The translations under genes were made by a program, and so were the position numbers. From NCBI RefSeq assembly GCF_028618595.1, contig NZ_JAQITE010000001.1, forward strand, positions 62,001 through 126,000: a stretch of DNA of 64,000 nt, read 5' to 3'. Below the pieces are notes generated by a model. That model was not told where the DNA came from. It saw only the letters and a program-made list of their open reading frames with translations, and did no database searches. This document shows positions 1 through 9,444 of the stretch, piece after piece; the stretch's first letter is position 1; the number at the start of each line of letters is the position of its first letter. The DNA comes from Bartonella sp. AU18XJBT (GTDB lineage Bacteria; Pseudomonadota; Alphaproteobacteria; Rhizobiales; Rhizobiaceae).

Positions 1-423
1 GGTACCAAGATTTCCAGGATCACGTACACGATCAAGCGCGATGTAAACATCTTTGATCTGTCCTTTTATCATTTCAAAAGAGTGCCATTTTTGCTTGAAA
101 ATACCAATAACTGTTTGTGGATTATCGCGTCGGGTAAGTGATTCCATAACCTTTTGTGAGGCTTTAATAACAAAACCACCGTTGGCTACAGCACGTGCAG
201 CAGTATTTTCGATAGCAGCATTACCAATTTTACTTTTAGAAAAAATAAGCGTCTGTATTGTCCAGCCGAGATCGAGAGCATCAATGACCAATTTCAATCC
301 CTCTGCCATGAAAAGACCTTCTCTATTACGATTTTTCTTTTGGCTAAGTGCTTTAAGATCTTTTATGATGGGGTTGCTAAGAGAGGTAATTTCTTTCACT
401 CTGCCAGTTTTGGGTCTACACAT
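1..423 (-). CDS. TrmH/SpoU-family RNA 2'-O-methyltransferase, N-terminal part (cut by window edge)
   Basis: The minus strand from 423 to 1 is open for 141 codons and runs off the window, so the C-terminal SPOUT (knotted SAM-binding) part is mostly missing. The visible piece has the small substrate-binding domain (about residues 10-110, with KALSQKKNRNREGLFMAEG) followed by ALDRVRDPGNLGT, the usual entry into the SpoU catalytic domain. Members transfer a methyl group from SAM to a ribose 2'-OH in rRNA or tRNA; the target here cannot be told. ATG at 423 lies 2 nt after the stop of the upstream methyltransferase gene, so the two are probably co-transcribed. A plus-strand open frame over the same bases is a shadow. 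Confidence 0.88.
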   Translation of the reverse strand, partial: MCRPKTGRVKEITSLSNPIIKDLKALSQKKNRNREGLFMAEGLKLVIDALDLGWTIQTLIFSKSKIGNAAIENTAARAVANGGFVIKASQKVMESLTRRDNPQTVIGIFKQKWHSFEMIKGQIKDVYIALDRVRDPGNLGT

Positions 424-425
424 AT

Positions 426-1358
426 TCAAGCAATCCAACGGCTAAAAAGAGAAGTAGAAAGAGCACGTCCTGCAACTTCTTCACGCAAAATGAGTTCTCC
501 TGATTCGACTGTACCACCAAGATTTACAAATGCATCACGCATTAAAGCATGAAGTGCAAAGAAGGAAGCACGAATAGAATAAGCTGTAAGGACAACAGAG
601 AGCGGTTTATCAGAGAGAAGTTTACGACAATTTGTGATCATAGCGGGTAAATGATCAAACAGTTGCCAAATTTCACCATGGGGTCCACGCCCATAAGCGG
701 GGGGATCAAGAAGAATCATATCATAGCTTTTCTTACGACGCAGTTCACGCTCGACAAATTTCATAGCATCATCGCAAATCCAGCGAATAGAATGATCTGG
801 TAATTCTGCTTTTTCTTGATTAGCTTTTGCCCACGCGATGGCTTTTTTAGAAGCATCAACATGGGTAACATTCGCACCCGCTCGTGCCCCAATCAAAGAG
901 GCGATACCTGTATAGCCAAAAAGATTCAACAATTTTATAGGACGTTCGGCTTTAACAATTTGTTCTTCCATAGAGCGCCAATGGGCATCTTGTTCAGGAA
1001 AAACCCCCACATGCCGAAAGGAAGTAAAACGGCCTAGAAAAGACAATCCATTCCAAGCAAGAGTCCATGTTTCATCAAGTGGCTTTTTAGGAAAATGCCA
1101 ACGACCAACCCCTTCTTCATCACGGTTTCCTGTGAAAATAGCATCAACATCAGCCCATTGTTTTCGTGATAAAGCGGGTTTCCATAGTGCTTGACCTTCT
1201 GGTCGAATAATGCGGTAAGCTCCATAACGTTCTAATTTTTGTCCATGACCAGAATCAATGAGAGAATAGTTTTCACTTATACCTGTTTCTAAAATAAGGG
1301 GCAACTTTTCCTGCGGATATCTATTGTTATGGGAGGATTGAAAGCATTGTGCAAGCAT
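426..1358 (-). CDS. Class I SAM-dependent methyltransferase, RlmI/RlmK-like
   Basis: The 310-residue product has a Rossmann-type methyltransferase fold. SAM-binding motif I is NLFGYTG (about 145-151), an acidic VDAS follows, and the catalytic motif IV is LLDPPAYGRG (about 217-226). This DPPAYG form is typical of the 23S rRNA cytosine-5 methyltransferase group (RlmI-like), so rRNA is the probable substrate. The open frame extends to 1442, but those first 28 residues look like untranslated sequence. MLAQCF at 1358 is a more natural start, though neither start has a strong ribosome-binding site. It is followed 2 nt later by the TrmH-family gene, giving a small RNA-modification operon. Confidence 0.82.
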   Translation of the reverse strand: MLAQCFQSSHNNRYPQEKLPLILETGISENYSLIDSGHGQKLERYGAYRIIRPEGQALWKPALSRKQWADVDAIFTGNRDEEGVGRWHFPKKPLDETWTLAWNGLSFLGRFTSFRHVGVFPEQDAHWRSMEEQIVKAERPIKLLNLFGYTGIASLIGARAGANVTHVDASKKAIAWAKANQEKAELPDHSIRWICDDAMKFVERELRRKKSYDMILLDPPAYGRGPHGEIWQLFDHLPAMITNCRKLLSDKPLSVVLTAYSIRASFFALHALMRDAFVNLGGTVESGELILREEVAGRALSTSLFSRWIA

Positions 1359-1530
1359 GTTTTGTATCACGGTATATGAGGTATGAAGATGTATTATAAA
1401 GCTCTTAAGTGTTTCGTAAAAGTGCAAAAAAGCTAAAGTCAATTAAAATATGTATAAAAAAAGAAAAAGAGCACTTTTAACTCTGTACTGAATATAAAAT
1501 ACAGAGAGAAAAGATTTCATTAAAATACCA

Positions 1531-1827
1531 TTACACCAGATTTGTGATAGATGTTTTCAATTTCTCGATCTCGGCATTACTTTTTTTGAGAGCTTTTTTG
1601 TATTTGTGATAGGAAAACCAACTGATCAGATTTCCTAATAAAATACCAAAACCAAAGAAAATAAAGAGCCATACAAAGAGGGGAGCATGATAAGTAAAAC
1701 TTTCAGAATCTGCTCGAAAAGGATCAAGGGTTAACGGAACCATTTGACGATTAGCCACGATAAAAACAATCAAAAACGCTGCGAGAATCACACCGATACT
1801 TGTTAGAAGAATACGTTTAATTATCAT
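1531..1827 (-). CDS. LapA-domain (DUF1049) inner-membrane protein
   Basis: This is a 98-residue protein with two predicted membrane segments (about residues 5-25 and 45-65) and a charged, probably coiled C-terminal tail (YKKALKKSNAEIEKLK). The layout matches the LapA/DUF1049 family, whose E. coli member helps control LPS synthesis. MIIKRI at 1827 starts 7 nt after the ihfB stop, so the two genes are in one operon. A longer in-frame upstream extension overlaps ihfB and is rejected. In rhizobial relatives ihfB-lapA is followed by trpF-trpB-trpA-accD-folC; here RNA methyltransferases follow instead. Confidence 0.82.
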   Translation of the reverse strand: MIIKRILLTSIGVILAAFLIVFIVANRQMVPLTLDPFRADSESFTYHAPLFVWLFIFFGFGILLGNLISWFSYHKYKKALKKSNAEIEKLKTSITNLV

Positions 1828-1834
1828 AAGTTTC

Positions 1835-2113
1835 TCACTGATTAAGACGGTCGCGTAAATCCTTGCCAGTTTTAAAAAAAGGAATCCACTTTTCTTCAAC
1901 AGAAACGGCTTCACCTGTTCGTGGATTACGTCCATTACGGGCTGAACGGCTTTTTACAGAAAAAGCTCCAAATCCACGAAGTTCAACGCGATTTCCGTTT
2001 GCAAGTGCTGTTGAAATTTCCTCAAAAATAGCGTTTACAATATTCTCCACATCCCGTTGAAAAAGATGCGGGTTATGACGAGCAATAATTTGCACAAGCT
2101 CTGATTTTACCAC
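1835..2113 (-). CDS. ihfB: Integration host factor beta subunit
   Basis: The 92-residue DNA-bending protein of the HU/IHF family pairs with IHF-alpha to bend DNA sharply at specific sites. It shows [12 protein letters not shown] and the DNA-binding arm [10 protein letters not shown] with the minor-groove-intercalating proline. The start is a GTG at 2113 preceded by GAGG with 5 nt spacing. This gives the usual family length, while the open frame upstream to 2227 encodes a hydrophobic stretch unlike IHF. It is divergent from lptC across about 180 bp that must hold both promoters, and it is followed by the LapA-like gene. Confidence 0.93.
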   Translation of the reverse strand: MVKSELVQIIARHNPHLFQRDVENIVNAIFEEISTALANGNRVELRGFGAFSVKSRSARNGRNPRTGEAVSVEEKWIPFFKTGKDLRDRLNQ

Positions 2114-2296
2114 AATAGCCTCACTTTCACACAAAAAATTTTTGTAATTGTGCATACCATGCATATTACAATATATAAACGGATAAAAGCAAAATAAAAC
2201 CAAGAAAAAGCAAATTGCAAGAAACAAAATTTGAAAATACCTTCTATAAAGGTTATACAGATTAAAAATGCGGAGTATTTAAGAGATTAGGAGAGT

Positions 2297-2941
2297 ATGT
2301 CCGTACATAATCATTATAAAGCCTTTTCAACGCAATCATCTTTTGGAGATGTTTTAAAAAAAGCATCCCGTCATTCGCGTCGCATTAGCGTATTAAAAAT
2401 TTTTTTACCTCTCTTAGCGTTGATTTCAGCGCTGGTTTTTTGCTGGTTTACGTTTTTCTTGGTTCCTGTTACTTCTGATTCTATGCCTTTGAATAATGGA
2501 GAAAGTGGCGTGATGAATTTGACGATGCTCAATCCAAAATTAGAAGGGTATACGCGTGCTCATGAACCTTATTGGCTTAAAGCAGAAAAGGCATTTCAAG
2601 ACCATACACACGCTGGAATGATTGGATTGCAAAACATTACAGCTAAAGCATCTATGGGCCAACAAAGACAGGTTTTTCTCGCAGCACAAGGAGGGGTTTA
2701 CGATAACATTAATGGTTTTTTACAGTTGGACAAGCCATTCACCATTACGACGAATGATGGGATGATGGCACAATTTATGTCAGCGAGTATTAACTTATCC
2801 GAGGGACAATTAAAAACAGATCAACGTGTTAATATTCAGCAAGCCGGTTTGCATCTTGCCGCAAACGCCTTACAAATTCGAGAAAAAGGAAAAAACATGT
2901 ATTTCCATGGTGGTGTGCATCTAGTGTTTCAAAAGCAATGA
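2297..2941 (+). CDS. lptC: LPS export protein LptC
   Basis: The 214-residue product has a short cytoplasmic N-terminus, one membrane segment (about residues 33-57) and a periplasmic beta-jellyroll domain. LptC is the single-pass component that receives lipopolysaccharide from LptB2FG and passes it to LptA. The start ATG has the ribosome-binding sequence TAGGAGAG directly upstream. It opens a plus-strand operon with lptA and lptB. Assignment rests on size, topology and the lptC-lptA-lptB order, because the family diverges strongly in sequence. Confidence 0.88.
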   Translation: MSVHNHYKAFSTQSSFGDVLKKASRHSRRISVLKIFLPLLALISALVFCWFTFFLVPVTSDSMPLNNGESGVMNLTMLNPKLEGYTRAHEPYWLKAEKAFQDHTHAGMIGLQNITAKASMGQQRQVFLAAQGGVYDNINGFLQLDKPFTITTNDGMMAQFMSASINLSEGQLKTDQRVNIQQAGLHLAANALQIREKGKNMYFHGGVHLVFQKQ

Positions 2942-3017
2942 CGCGCATCAATACGAAATCTTTAAAGGATATTTATAAAGAGAAGTACGTGTATATACAA
3001 ACAGAAGAATTGAAATA

Positions 3018-3617
3018 ATGAAATCATACAAAAGATGGATAGGTGTGATATTGGCTTTTAGCATGGGAATGTTAGGAGGAGGAGCAGTTCTAGGATATGC
3101 TGAAGTGGCCCATTTTGGAATAAGTCTATCAAGCGACAAAGAACCGGTAGAACTGCATGCAGATTCTTTGGAAATACGTGATAAAGAAGGGATAGCGCTT
3201 TTTAAGGGTGATGTTTCAGTGGTGCAAGGTGAACGTCTTTTAAGAACGGCGAAATTAGTTGTTTACTACGATAAAGCATATAAAGAAATTGATAAAAACA
3301 AGGAAGATACAAAGGCATCATCTGTTTCTTTATTTGGTTCGTCGGGTATACAAAAAATGGAAGCTTTAGGAAAAGTTTATATAAAAATTGCTACGCAAAT
3401 TGCTACGGGTGATAAAGGCGTTTTTGATGGAAAGTCAAAAATGATGAGTTTGACAGGGAATCATGTTGTGTTAACTGATGGTGACAATGTGGCAACGGGA
3501 TGCAAACTAACGGCAAATATGGAAAGCGGAAAGGCTTTTTTAGAAGGTTGTGAGACGCCTAAGAAAAAAGGTCGTGTTTCTATTATTTTAAAACAAAATC
3601 AAAAGAATGGCCATTAA
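3018..3617 (+). CDS. lptA: LPS transport periplasmic protein LptA (OstA domain)
   Basis: This 199-residue OstA/LptA-type protein has an N-terminal signal or anchor helix (about residues 8-29) and then beta-jellyroll repeats. The domain begins PVELHADSLEIRDKEGIALFKGDV, and its core is recognisable in the 'LFKGDVSVVQGERLLRTAKL' stretch. It polymerises into the periplasmic bridge that carries LPS to the outer membrane. It lies 76 nt after lptC and 6 nt before lptB. A short insert of Lys, Asp and Ser around residues 93-110 is probably a loop. Confidence 0.9.
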   Translation: MKSYKRWIGVILAFSMGMLGGGAVLGYAEVAHFGISLSSDKEPVELHADSLEIRDKEGIALFKGDVSVVQGERLLRTAKLVVYYDKAYKEIDKNKEDTKASSVSLFGSSGIQKMEALGKVYIKIATQIATGDKGVFDGKSKMMSLTGNHVVLTDGDNVATGCKLTANMESGKAFLEGCETPKKKGRVSIILKQNQKNGH

Positions 3618-3623
3618 GATTTC

Positions 3624-4418
3624 ATGTTTGGAATCAAAAGAAAAAAACAGACCGATAGGTATAATCTTGAAAGTGAAGCTTCAAAAAATCCTTTAAAGGG
3701 GACCTTGATTGCCAGTAATTTGATTAAAGTTTATCGAGGAAGACGAACTGTTAATGGTGTTTCTTTTGGCATTCGTACGGGAGAAGCAGTTGGCGTTTTA
3801 GGGCCCAATGGGGCAGGTAAAACAACTTGTTTTTATATGGTTACGGGGCTCATAAAATCTGATGGAGGATCTATTAAAATTGATGGATTCGATATTACGC
3901 ATCTTCCGATGTATCGACGTGCGCGTTTAGGTATTGGATATCTTCCACAGGAGGCTTCTATTTTTCGTGGTCTTTCAGTAGAAAATAACATTAAAGCTGT
4001 TTTAGAGGTTGTTGAAAAAGATCGCCTTAAACAGCGTGAAGAGTTAGATAGCCTTTTACATGAATTTAAAATTGATCATTTACGTAAAATGTCTGCACTT
4101 TCGTTATCTGGAGGTGAACGTCGGCGACTTGAAATTGCGCGCGCTTTAGCTTCTCGTCCACATTTTATGTTACTTGATGAACCATTTGCGGGAATTGATC
4201 CTATCGCTATTTTCGATATTCAACAGCTTATTCGTCATCTAACTAGGCGTGGCATTGGTGTTTTAATAACGGATCATAATGTACGCGAGACATTAGGGCT
4301 TGTCGATCGCGCTTATATTATTAATACAGGGCAGGTGTTAGTTCACGGCTGTCCTAATGATATTATCAACAACGTTGATGTACGCAGGATTTATTTGGGA
4401 AATCAGTTTTCCCTTTGA
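3624..4418 (+). CDS. lptB: LPS export ABC transporter ATPase LptB
   Basis: The 264-residue ABC ATPase powers LPS extraction from the inner membrane together with LptF and LptG, which are encoded elsewhere. Walker A GPNGAGKTT is at about 60-68, the signature LSGGE at 161-165, Walker B FMLLDEP at 181-187 and the switch histidine at 218. A positively charged N-terminal extension of about 25 residues is longer than in E. coli LptB. It starts 6 nt after the lptA stop. In many rhizobial relatives lptB is followed by rpoN, hpf and ptsN; here only ptsN remains, after a 0.9 kb gap. Confidence 0.96.
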   Translation: MFGIKRKKQTDRYNLESEASKNPLKGTLIASNLIKVYRGRRTVNGVSFGIRTGEAVGVLGPNGAGKTTCFYMVTGLIKSDGGSIKIDGFDITHLPMYRRARLGIGYLPQEASIFRGLSVENNIKAVLEVVEKDRLKQREELDSLLHEFKIDHLRKMSALSLSGGERRRLEIARALASRPHFMLLDEPFAGIDPIAIFDIQQLIRHLTRRGIGVLITDHNVRETLGLVDRAYIINTGQVLVHGCPNDIINNVDVRRIYLGNQFSL

Positions 4419-5315
4419 TTTTACAGCTTTCAGGATTTTCCATTTAAGTTTAACCAAACATTATTACTGAAAATCTCCTTATTTATGCCAAAACTTCTTT
4501 TATGACTATAACCTTAGAATGTTTTTATTGAGTGGTGAAAAAGGATTCATCATTAAAGGGTTAGTTTTTTGTTTTATAAGTTTAGCTTACTCATGATTGT
4601 ATCATAGAAAAGATATCACTAGATTAACTTGATAATGAGTGATAAACGAAGCTCGCAATAAATGCGTGTATTATTGAAAGGTAAGAGATGTTTATCATAT
4701 TTTTCTCTGTCGAATCAAATAATATATCGATGATGCTGTTTTAGGTATTTTGATGGGAGCACCGGTTATTCAATGTGAGTTGTCGTATTTTATTGTTTTA
4801 TATGGCCTATTTAAAAATAGGAGCTCAGCTACAGATATCAGGCTAAATTTACAAATTTTTAAAGTAATCATTAAATCTCTAAAAACCTTTATATTCTTGT
4901 TATAAGGCGATATTCAAGCTATACAGTAATTTTCAAAGTAAAGGTCCATTTTGCGCAGTACGCTTTTCATCTTAATTTAAGGGATCATTTTTAAAGAAAG
5001 AAAAACTCTGATGGCGAATTATACATCAACCCTTATGACAAGTTTAATAAATTTATGAATAATGACCTTTTCTAGAGTCGTAAGGAAATTAACTTTATGA
5101 ACAACTTCATTTCTTCGTTTTCTCATGCCGTTAATGAGGAGCTAAATACTATTTATTATTCTGTTAAAAGTGATATGACATGTATTGAGTTATCACCTGC
5201 TATGAATTGAAAAATAAAACACATGCGATGTTGCGAAAAGTGAAAAACATTAAATGTCTATACCGTTTATAGGTTTATTTATGAGCATTTGAGCGTGTAA
5301 GAGGAAAATTAAAGT
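4419..5315. other. Non-coding gap between lptB and ptsN
   Basis: There are no open frames of useful length on either strand in about 900 bp. The position corresponds to rpoN and hpf in related rhizobial genomes. I could not recognise residual codons of either gene by eye, so the relationship is an inference from gene order only. No integrase relic is seen here. The last 100 bp presumably hold the ptsN promoter. Confidence 0.6.
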
Positions 5316-5780
5316 ATGAATTTGAGTGAGTTAATAGCACCGGAAGCGATCATTCCGGCTCTTAAGGCTAATTCGAAAAAACAAGTTCTACAAATTTTAG
5401 CAGAAAAGGCTTCTAAGCTGACAGGTCTTAGTGAGCATGTAATTTTTGATGTTGTTTTGCAACGCGAGAAGCTTGGTTCAACGGGTTTGGGTGGTGGTAT
5501 TGCGATTCCTCATGGGAAATTACCTAATATTAATCGGATTATTGGTATATTTGCACGTCTTGAAAGTCCTGTTGATTTTGAAGCTCTCGATGACGAACCT
5601 ATAGATCTTGTTTTTCTCCTTTTGGCACCTGAAAATGCTGGTGCAGATCACTTAAAAGCTTTATCACAGATTGCACGTGTTTTGCGTCATGCTGATGTTG
5701 TGCAAAAGTTGCGCAATACGCATAATGCCAATGCGCTTTATGCTTTATTGATTCAAACTTCAGAATCAAATGCAGCTTAA
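5316..5780 (+). CDS. ptsN: PTS IIA-like nitrogen regulatory protein PtsN (EIIA-Ntr)
   Basis: This 154-residue EIIA domain takes phosphate from NPr in the nitrogen phosphotransferase system and regulates targets by its phosphorylation state. The phospho-acceptor is His66 in GGGIAIPHGKLP. Domain length and the downstream PVDFEALDDEPIDLVFLLLAP stretch fit EIIA-Ntr. The ribosome-binding site is AGAGGAAAATTAAAGT before the ATG. The gene is conserved although its usual neighbour rpoN is absent from this locus, so its regulatory output here is not via an adjacent sigma-54 gene. Confidence 0.94.
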   Translation: MNLSELIAPEAIIPALKANSKKQVLQILAEKASKLTGLSEHVIFDVVLQREKLGSTGLGGGIAIPHGKLPNINRIIGIFARLESPVDFEALDDEPIDLVFLLLAPENAGADHLKALSQIARVLRHADVVQKLRNTHNANALYALLIQTSESNAA

Positions 5781-5997
5781 AAGGTATTATTGAGTGTATA
5801 AATTGCGAGGTATGCACCATAGAACGTGGGAAATAATATAATTTGCATCTTAAGACTAATGATAAAAGATTATGTCATGAGATTTAAAAAATAATTTCTA
5901 AGTGAACTTTCTTGTTAAAGAATAAGCAACAAAAACGAAGGACTTGTCCTTTCTTGTTCTCGTATATTAAAGCATCTAATTATTATGTTTGTGGATT

Positions 5998-6250
5998 CTT
6001 TTATCCTGTTATACTGTAAAAAGCTATCATTTGAGGTGTGGTGAGATAAATCCTGTAAGTCTTCTTAGTATATTTAAGTGCTTTTAGAGTACGTAGTAAA
6101 TATTCTTGAGTAGGACTTGTCTATAGATCCTTTAGTTAAGTGAATCACATGAGTGGGAAGGCAAGAGGAACCGGCTCAACAAGAATCCAAACTTTTTATA
6201 CACCAAGTTGGATTAAGAGTCTTCGCTCTTTGAGGTTGGAGAAGAAATCA
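5998..6250 (+). repeat. Intergenic repeat family A, copy 1
   Basis: This stretch aligns by eye with 56,325-56,540 and 62,965-63,200. Shared stretches include a core like 'CATTTGAGGTGTGGTGA', a variant of 'AAGTGAATCACATAAGT' and a tail like 'TCTTTGAGGT'. All three copies have the same orientation. No open frame survives in more than one copy and the origin is unknown. It lies about 115 bp before an integrase relic. Confidence 0.6.
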
Positions 6251-6365
6251 ATAGGAAAGTTTATTTGTGCATTGAATTTTTTTATAATTTAAATTTGAAT
6301 ATTTAGGGATAATATTATTAAGGTACAAGTAGACAATAGGGGATATTGTATCCTGTATGTATCAG

Positions 6366-6715
6366 TGTATTGATTTTAAATATAAATCACTATTTTTCAT
6401 GTTGGATGAGAGATCTGAATATTGTAAGCTTCTCTCATTCCAAATTTGTTTATATTGAATCAATAAAAATCATTTTCTTGCACGTTATAAACGGAATTAG
6501 CGTGTGGATAAAACTGTATAAGACAAGGAGTAAAAATGCCTCTTATGAACCGTCTCAAGAGCCAAGGGCTGTAGCAATATTAGAAGCTGGAAATAGTGTG
6601 ATGGTGCCGGTTTGCTTCTTCAAAATGGGAGATATCAATTATTTTAATAGGTATGATTTAGATGTCAGCTGTTGTATAGAGCTCATACTAAAAAACAATT
6701 TTGTACAGTAAGAAT
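6366..6715 (+). pseudogene. Integrase relic p1 (tyrosine recombinase N-terminus, decayed)
   Basis: The relic starts with the shared AT-rich leader (TATTGATTTTAAATATAAATC) and the block TATTGAATCAATAAAAATCA. The decayed gene start ATGCCTCTTATGAACCG is at 6,537. Broken frames give AVAILEAGNSVM, equivalent to AVATLGAGKHSDG of intact alphaproteobacterial integrases. A 121-codon open frame at 6,346-6,711 runs through this relic out of the ancestral frame and is not considered a gene. From 6,716 to 7,660 I see no gene, only AT-rich sequence with a T7-G8 homopolymer run at 7,275-7,289. Confidence 0.7.
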
Positions 6716-7660
6716 GAAAATTATATCTTTAGATTGGGTGAAAGAGTTTTTGTGCACAGGAAGATTTATTCAAGTGCCTTTAATTGATTAAAATGTTGTT
6801 TAGAAAACAGTAAAGTTAGAACTTCTATAGAAGAAAGTTTTATATTTTTGTTTATAAATTACTAAGAAACAAGAGAAGGAAACTTTCCAAAAGAATTTTT
6901 AAGAAGCTTTTTATAATAGAAAGAAAAATATTGTCTAATACATTAAAATAATATGATTAAGATATTATAAGCTACTGAAATCAGTTTAGAAATTAACAAT
7001 TTGAGATGAAATATATAGGGAAATAAGATCAAAAGAAACAAAATTGTATGTGATTATTGAGATAGAATCTGAATTCTTTATGTTTTATTATTAATATCTT
7101 GATAATATTATATTATTTTTGAAAGATATTTTGAAGATTGAGAAAAAGTGTTATCGGGACGATATTGAATACGAAGTATGAATGCACTATAATGGATGAA
7201 AGGTGGAATATTTTGCAAACATAAATGTATTGAATGCATAAGGTCGAGAAGTGATATTCACAAGGCGATGAAGCTTTTTTTGGGGGGGGAGTACGGGGTG
7301 TATTTTCAAAATTTTGCATCAGATTGCTTGTGATATAAAGAGTATGGTTTATTTCTTAACAGAGTGATGATATATTTTCATTTCGTTTGAAGTTCTATAG
7401 CTTAGAAAATCGTTTTTTATACAAAAATGAAATGAGTAGCGTGAAATGAAGATGTTATTTTTTAATGTGATTATTGAATAAGAAGTTTATATTTTGGTAA
7501 CGATTAAAAGGTCACAATGAAACGTAGAAGTCTATTCTCATTAGTGTGAAAATATTTCGATTATTGAAGGAATTAGGACAATAACACATAAATATTGAGG
7601 GTTTTTTGTTGAATTTTTCCAATGAAGAGAATCTTGTTAGAGACTAAAGAAGTGAGCTAA

Positions 7661-8170
7661 ATGAAGATGTTTGAAAAGACTGTTATTGCTGCATCTGTAA
7701 TGGTTCTTGTTACAGCGGGAGCGGCATGTGCGCAAACGCCGAGTCGTTTAAATCAATTTGAAGCGTGGGGAGCTTATTCTTATAAATCGCCCAAAAATAC
7801 GATTTGCTATGTGTTATCGGTACCTTTGAAGGCTCTTCCAACGACAGTTAATCATGGTGATAATTTTTTCTTGGTTACCAAGCGTTCTCATTCACCTATT
7901 TCGTTTGAACCGCAGTTTATGGCTGGTTATACCCTTCAAGAAGGGTCGAGAGTGACAGTGACCATTGGAGGTAAGGATTTTGATTTTTTCACGAAAGATT
8001 CCTCAGCTTGGTTGGCGTCGTCAGAGCTAGAAAAGCAGCTTGTTTCTGCTATGCGTACTGGAAGCAATATGACAGTGAAAGCGATATCAAAACGAGGAAC
8101 GCATACCACTTATACTTATTCCTTAAAAGGGGTCACTGCTGCATTAAATGCAGCTCAAAAGTGCCATTAA
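7661..8170 (+). CDS. Invasion-associated locus B (IalB) family secreted protein
   Basis: The 169-residue protein has a clear signal peptide (charged MKMFEKT, hydrophobic core, cleavage after ACA at about residue 24). A mature IalB-type domain (PF06776) follows, beginning FEAWGAYSY, with one cysteine near each end (NTICYV, QKCH) that could form a disulfide. IalB of Bartonella bacilliformis is linked to erythrocyte invasion, but the family is widespread in Hyphomicrobiales and this may be a paralog with a general envelope role. It stands alone after a long gap, 28-43 nt before rlmN. ATG at 7667 is an alternative start. Confidence 0.85.
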   Translation: MKMFEKTVIAASVMVLVTAGAACAQTPSRLNQFEAWGAYSYKSPKNTICYVLSVPLKALPTTVNHGDNFFLVTKRSHSPISFEPQFMAGYTLQEGSRVTVTIGGKDFDFFTKDSSAWLASSELEKQLVSAMRTGSNMTVKAISKRGTHTTYTYSLKGVTAALNAAQKCH

Positions 8171-8212
8171 GGTTTCGATAATTTCTAAAATAGTGATGTG
8201 AATTGGAAAGCA

Positions 8213-9439
8213 ATGGCCATTTCCTATGACCTTAGACCAGTTGGTTCATGTTTTGCGCGAGAAACAGATAATGTGTTCGTGAAGGAGAGTTCTAAGCTCT
8301 CTTTAATTGGTTTGTCGCAAGATGAGATGGTGCAAGCTTTAAAGACAGTTGGTGTACCAGAGTATCAAACGCGTATGCGTGTGCGTCAGCTTTGGCATTG
8401 GCTTTATGTGCGTGGTGTTTCAAATTTTGATGAGATGCTGAATATTTCTAAAGCAATGCAAGAGATACTTAAGTGTCATTTCTCCATTGCGCGCCCAGAA
8501 ATTGTTGGAGAACAAATATCAAAAGATGGTACGCGTAAATGGCTCTTACGTTTTCCTGCACGTGGAGCTGGAAAGCCTGTTGAAATTGAAACGGTTTATA
8601 TCCCTGAAGAAGGACGTGGTACTTTATGTCTTTCATCGCAAGTAGGGTGTACATTAACTTGCTCTTTTTGCCATACGGGAACGCAGATGCTTGTTCGCAA
8701 TCTGACTGCGGAAGAAATTTTGGCACAATTATTGGTTGCACGTGATTGTTTGGGTGATTTTCCTGATAAAAATACCCCTGATGGGGCAATAGTTCCCATT
8801 GAAGGTCGCAAAATTACCAATATTGTTATGATGGGGATGGGAGAACCTCTTTATAATTTTGAAGCTGTTAAAAAAGCTTTATTGATTGCTTCTGATGGTG
8901 ATGGGCTTTCTTTATCAAAACGTCGGATTACGCTTTCAACCAGTGGGGTTGTTCCTGGAATTATCCGAACCGGAGAAGAAGTTGGTGTTATGTTGGCGAT
9001 TTCACTCCACGCAGTACACGATACATTAAGGGATATGCTTGTTCCCATTAATAAAAAATATCCGCTTGCTTTACTTATGGAGGCTTGCCGTAATTATCCT
9101 GGTCTTTCCAATGCAAAACGAATCACTTTTGAATATGTTATGCTGAAAGATATCAATGATAGTTTAGATGATGCTAAGAGATTGATTCAGTTATTGAAAG
9201 GGATTCCTGCTAAGATCAATTTAATCCCTTTTAATCCGTGGCCAGGGAGCAATTATCAGTGTTCTGATTGGGAGCAAATCGAGCGTTTTGCTGATGTTGT
9301 TAATCAAGCGGGCTATGCTTCTCCTATTCGGATACCGCGTGGACGCGATATTTTAGCGGCATGTGGACAACTTAAATCAGCTTCAGAGCGTTTACGGAAA
9401 TCTGAACGTTTGCGACTTGAAAATGCCGTTGGTCATTAG
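8213..9439 (+). CDS. rlmN: 23S rRNA (A2503)/tRNA (A37) C2-methyltransferase RlmN
   Basis: This radical SAM enzyme methylates C2 of A2503 in 23S rRNA and A37 in some tRNAs. The 408-residue form has the cluster motif CTLTCSFC (Cys146, 150, 153) and the catalytic-loop Cys139 in [10 protein letters not shown]. The second catalytic cysteine, needed for the methyl-cysteine mechanism, is near the C-terminus in [21 protein letters not shown] is also typical. I chose ATG at 8213 (MAISYDLRP) because relatives begin this way. An in-frame GTG at 8198 would add five residues. Confidence 0.95.
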   Translation: MAISYDLRPVGSCFARETDNVFVKESSKLSLIGLSQDEMVQALKTVGVPEYQTRMRVRQLWHWLYVRGVSNFDEMLNISKAMQEILKCHFSIARPEIVGEQISKDGTRKWLLRFPARGAGKPVEIETVYIPEEGRGTLCLSSQVGCTLTCSFCHTGTQMLVRNLTAEEILAQLLVARDCLGDFPDKNTPDGAIVPIEGRKITNIVMMGMGEPLYNFEAVKKALLIASDGDGLSLSKRRITLSTSGVVPGIIRTGEEVGVMLAISLHAVHDTLRDMLVPINKKYPLALLMEACRNYPGLSNAKRITFEYVMLKDINDSLDDAKRLIQLLKGIPAKINLIPFNPWPGSNYQCSDWEQIERFADVVNQAGYASPIRIPRGRDILAACGQLKSASERLRKSERLRLENAVGH

Positions 9440-9444
9440 TTAAT

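Noticed and set aside
53-445. 130-codon plus-strand open frame
   Set aside because: Antisense to the TrmH-family gene, whose protein motifs are clear.
6346-6711. 121-codon plus-strand open frame as a gene
   Set aside because: It crosses integrase relic p1 in a frame that only partly coincides with the ancestral one, has no ribosome-binding site and no counterpart in the other relics.
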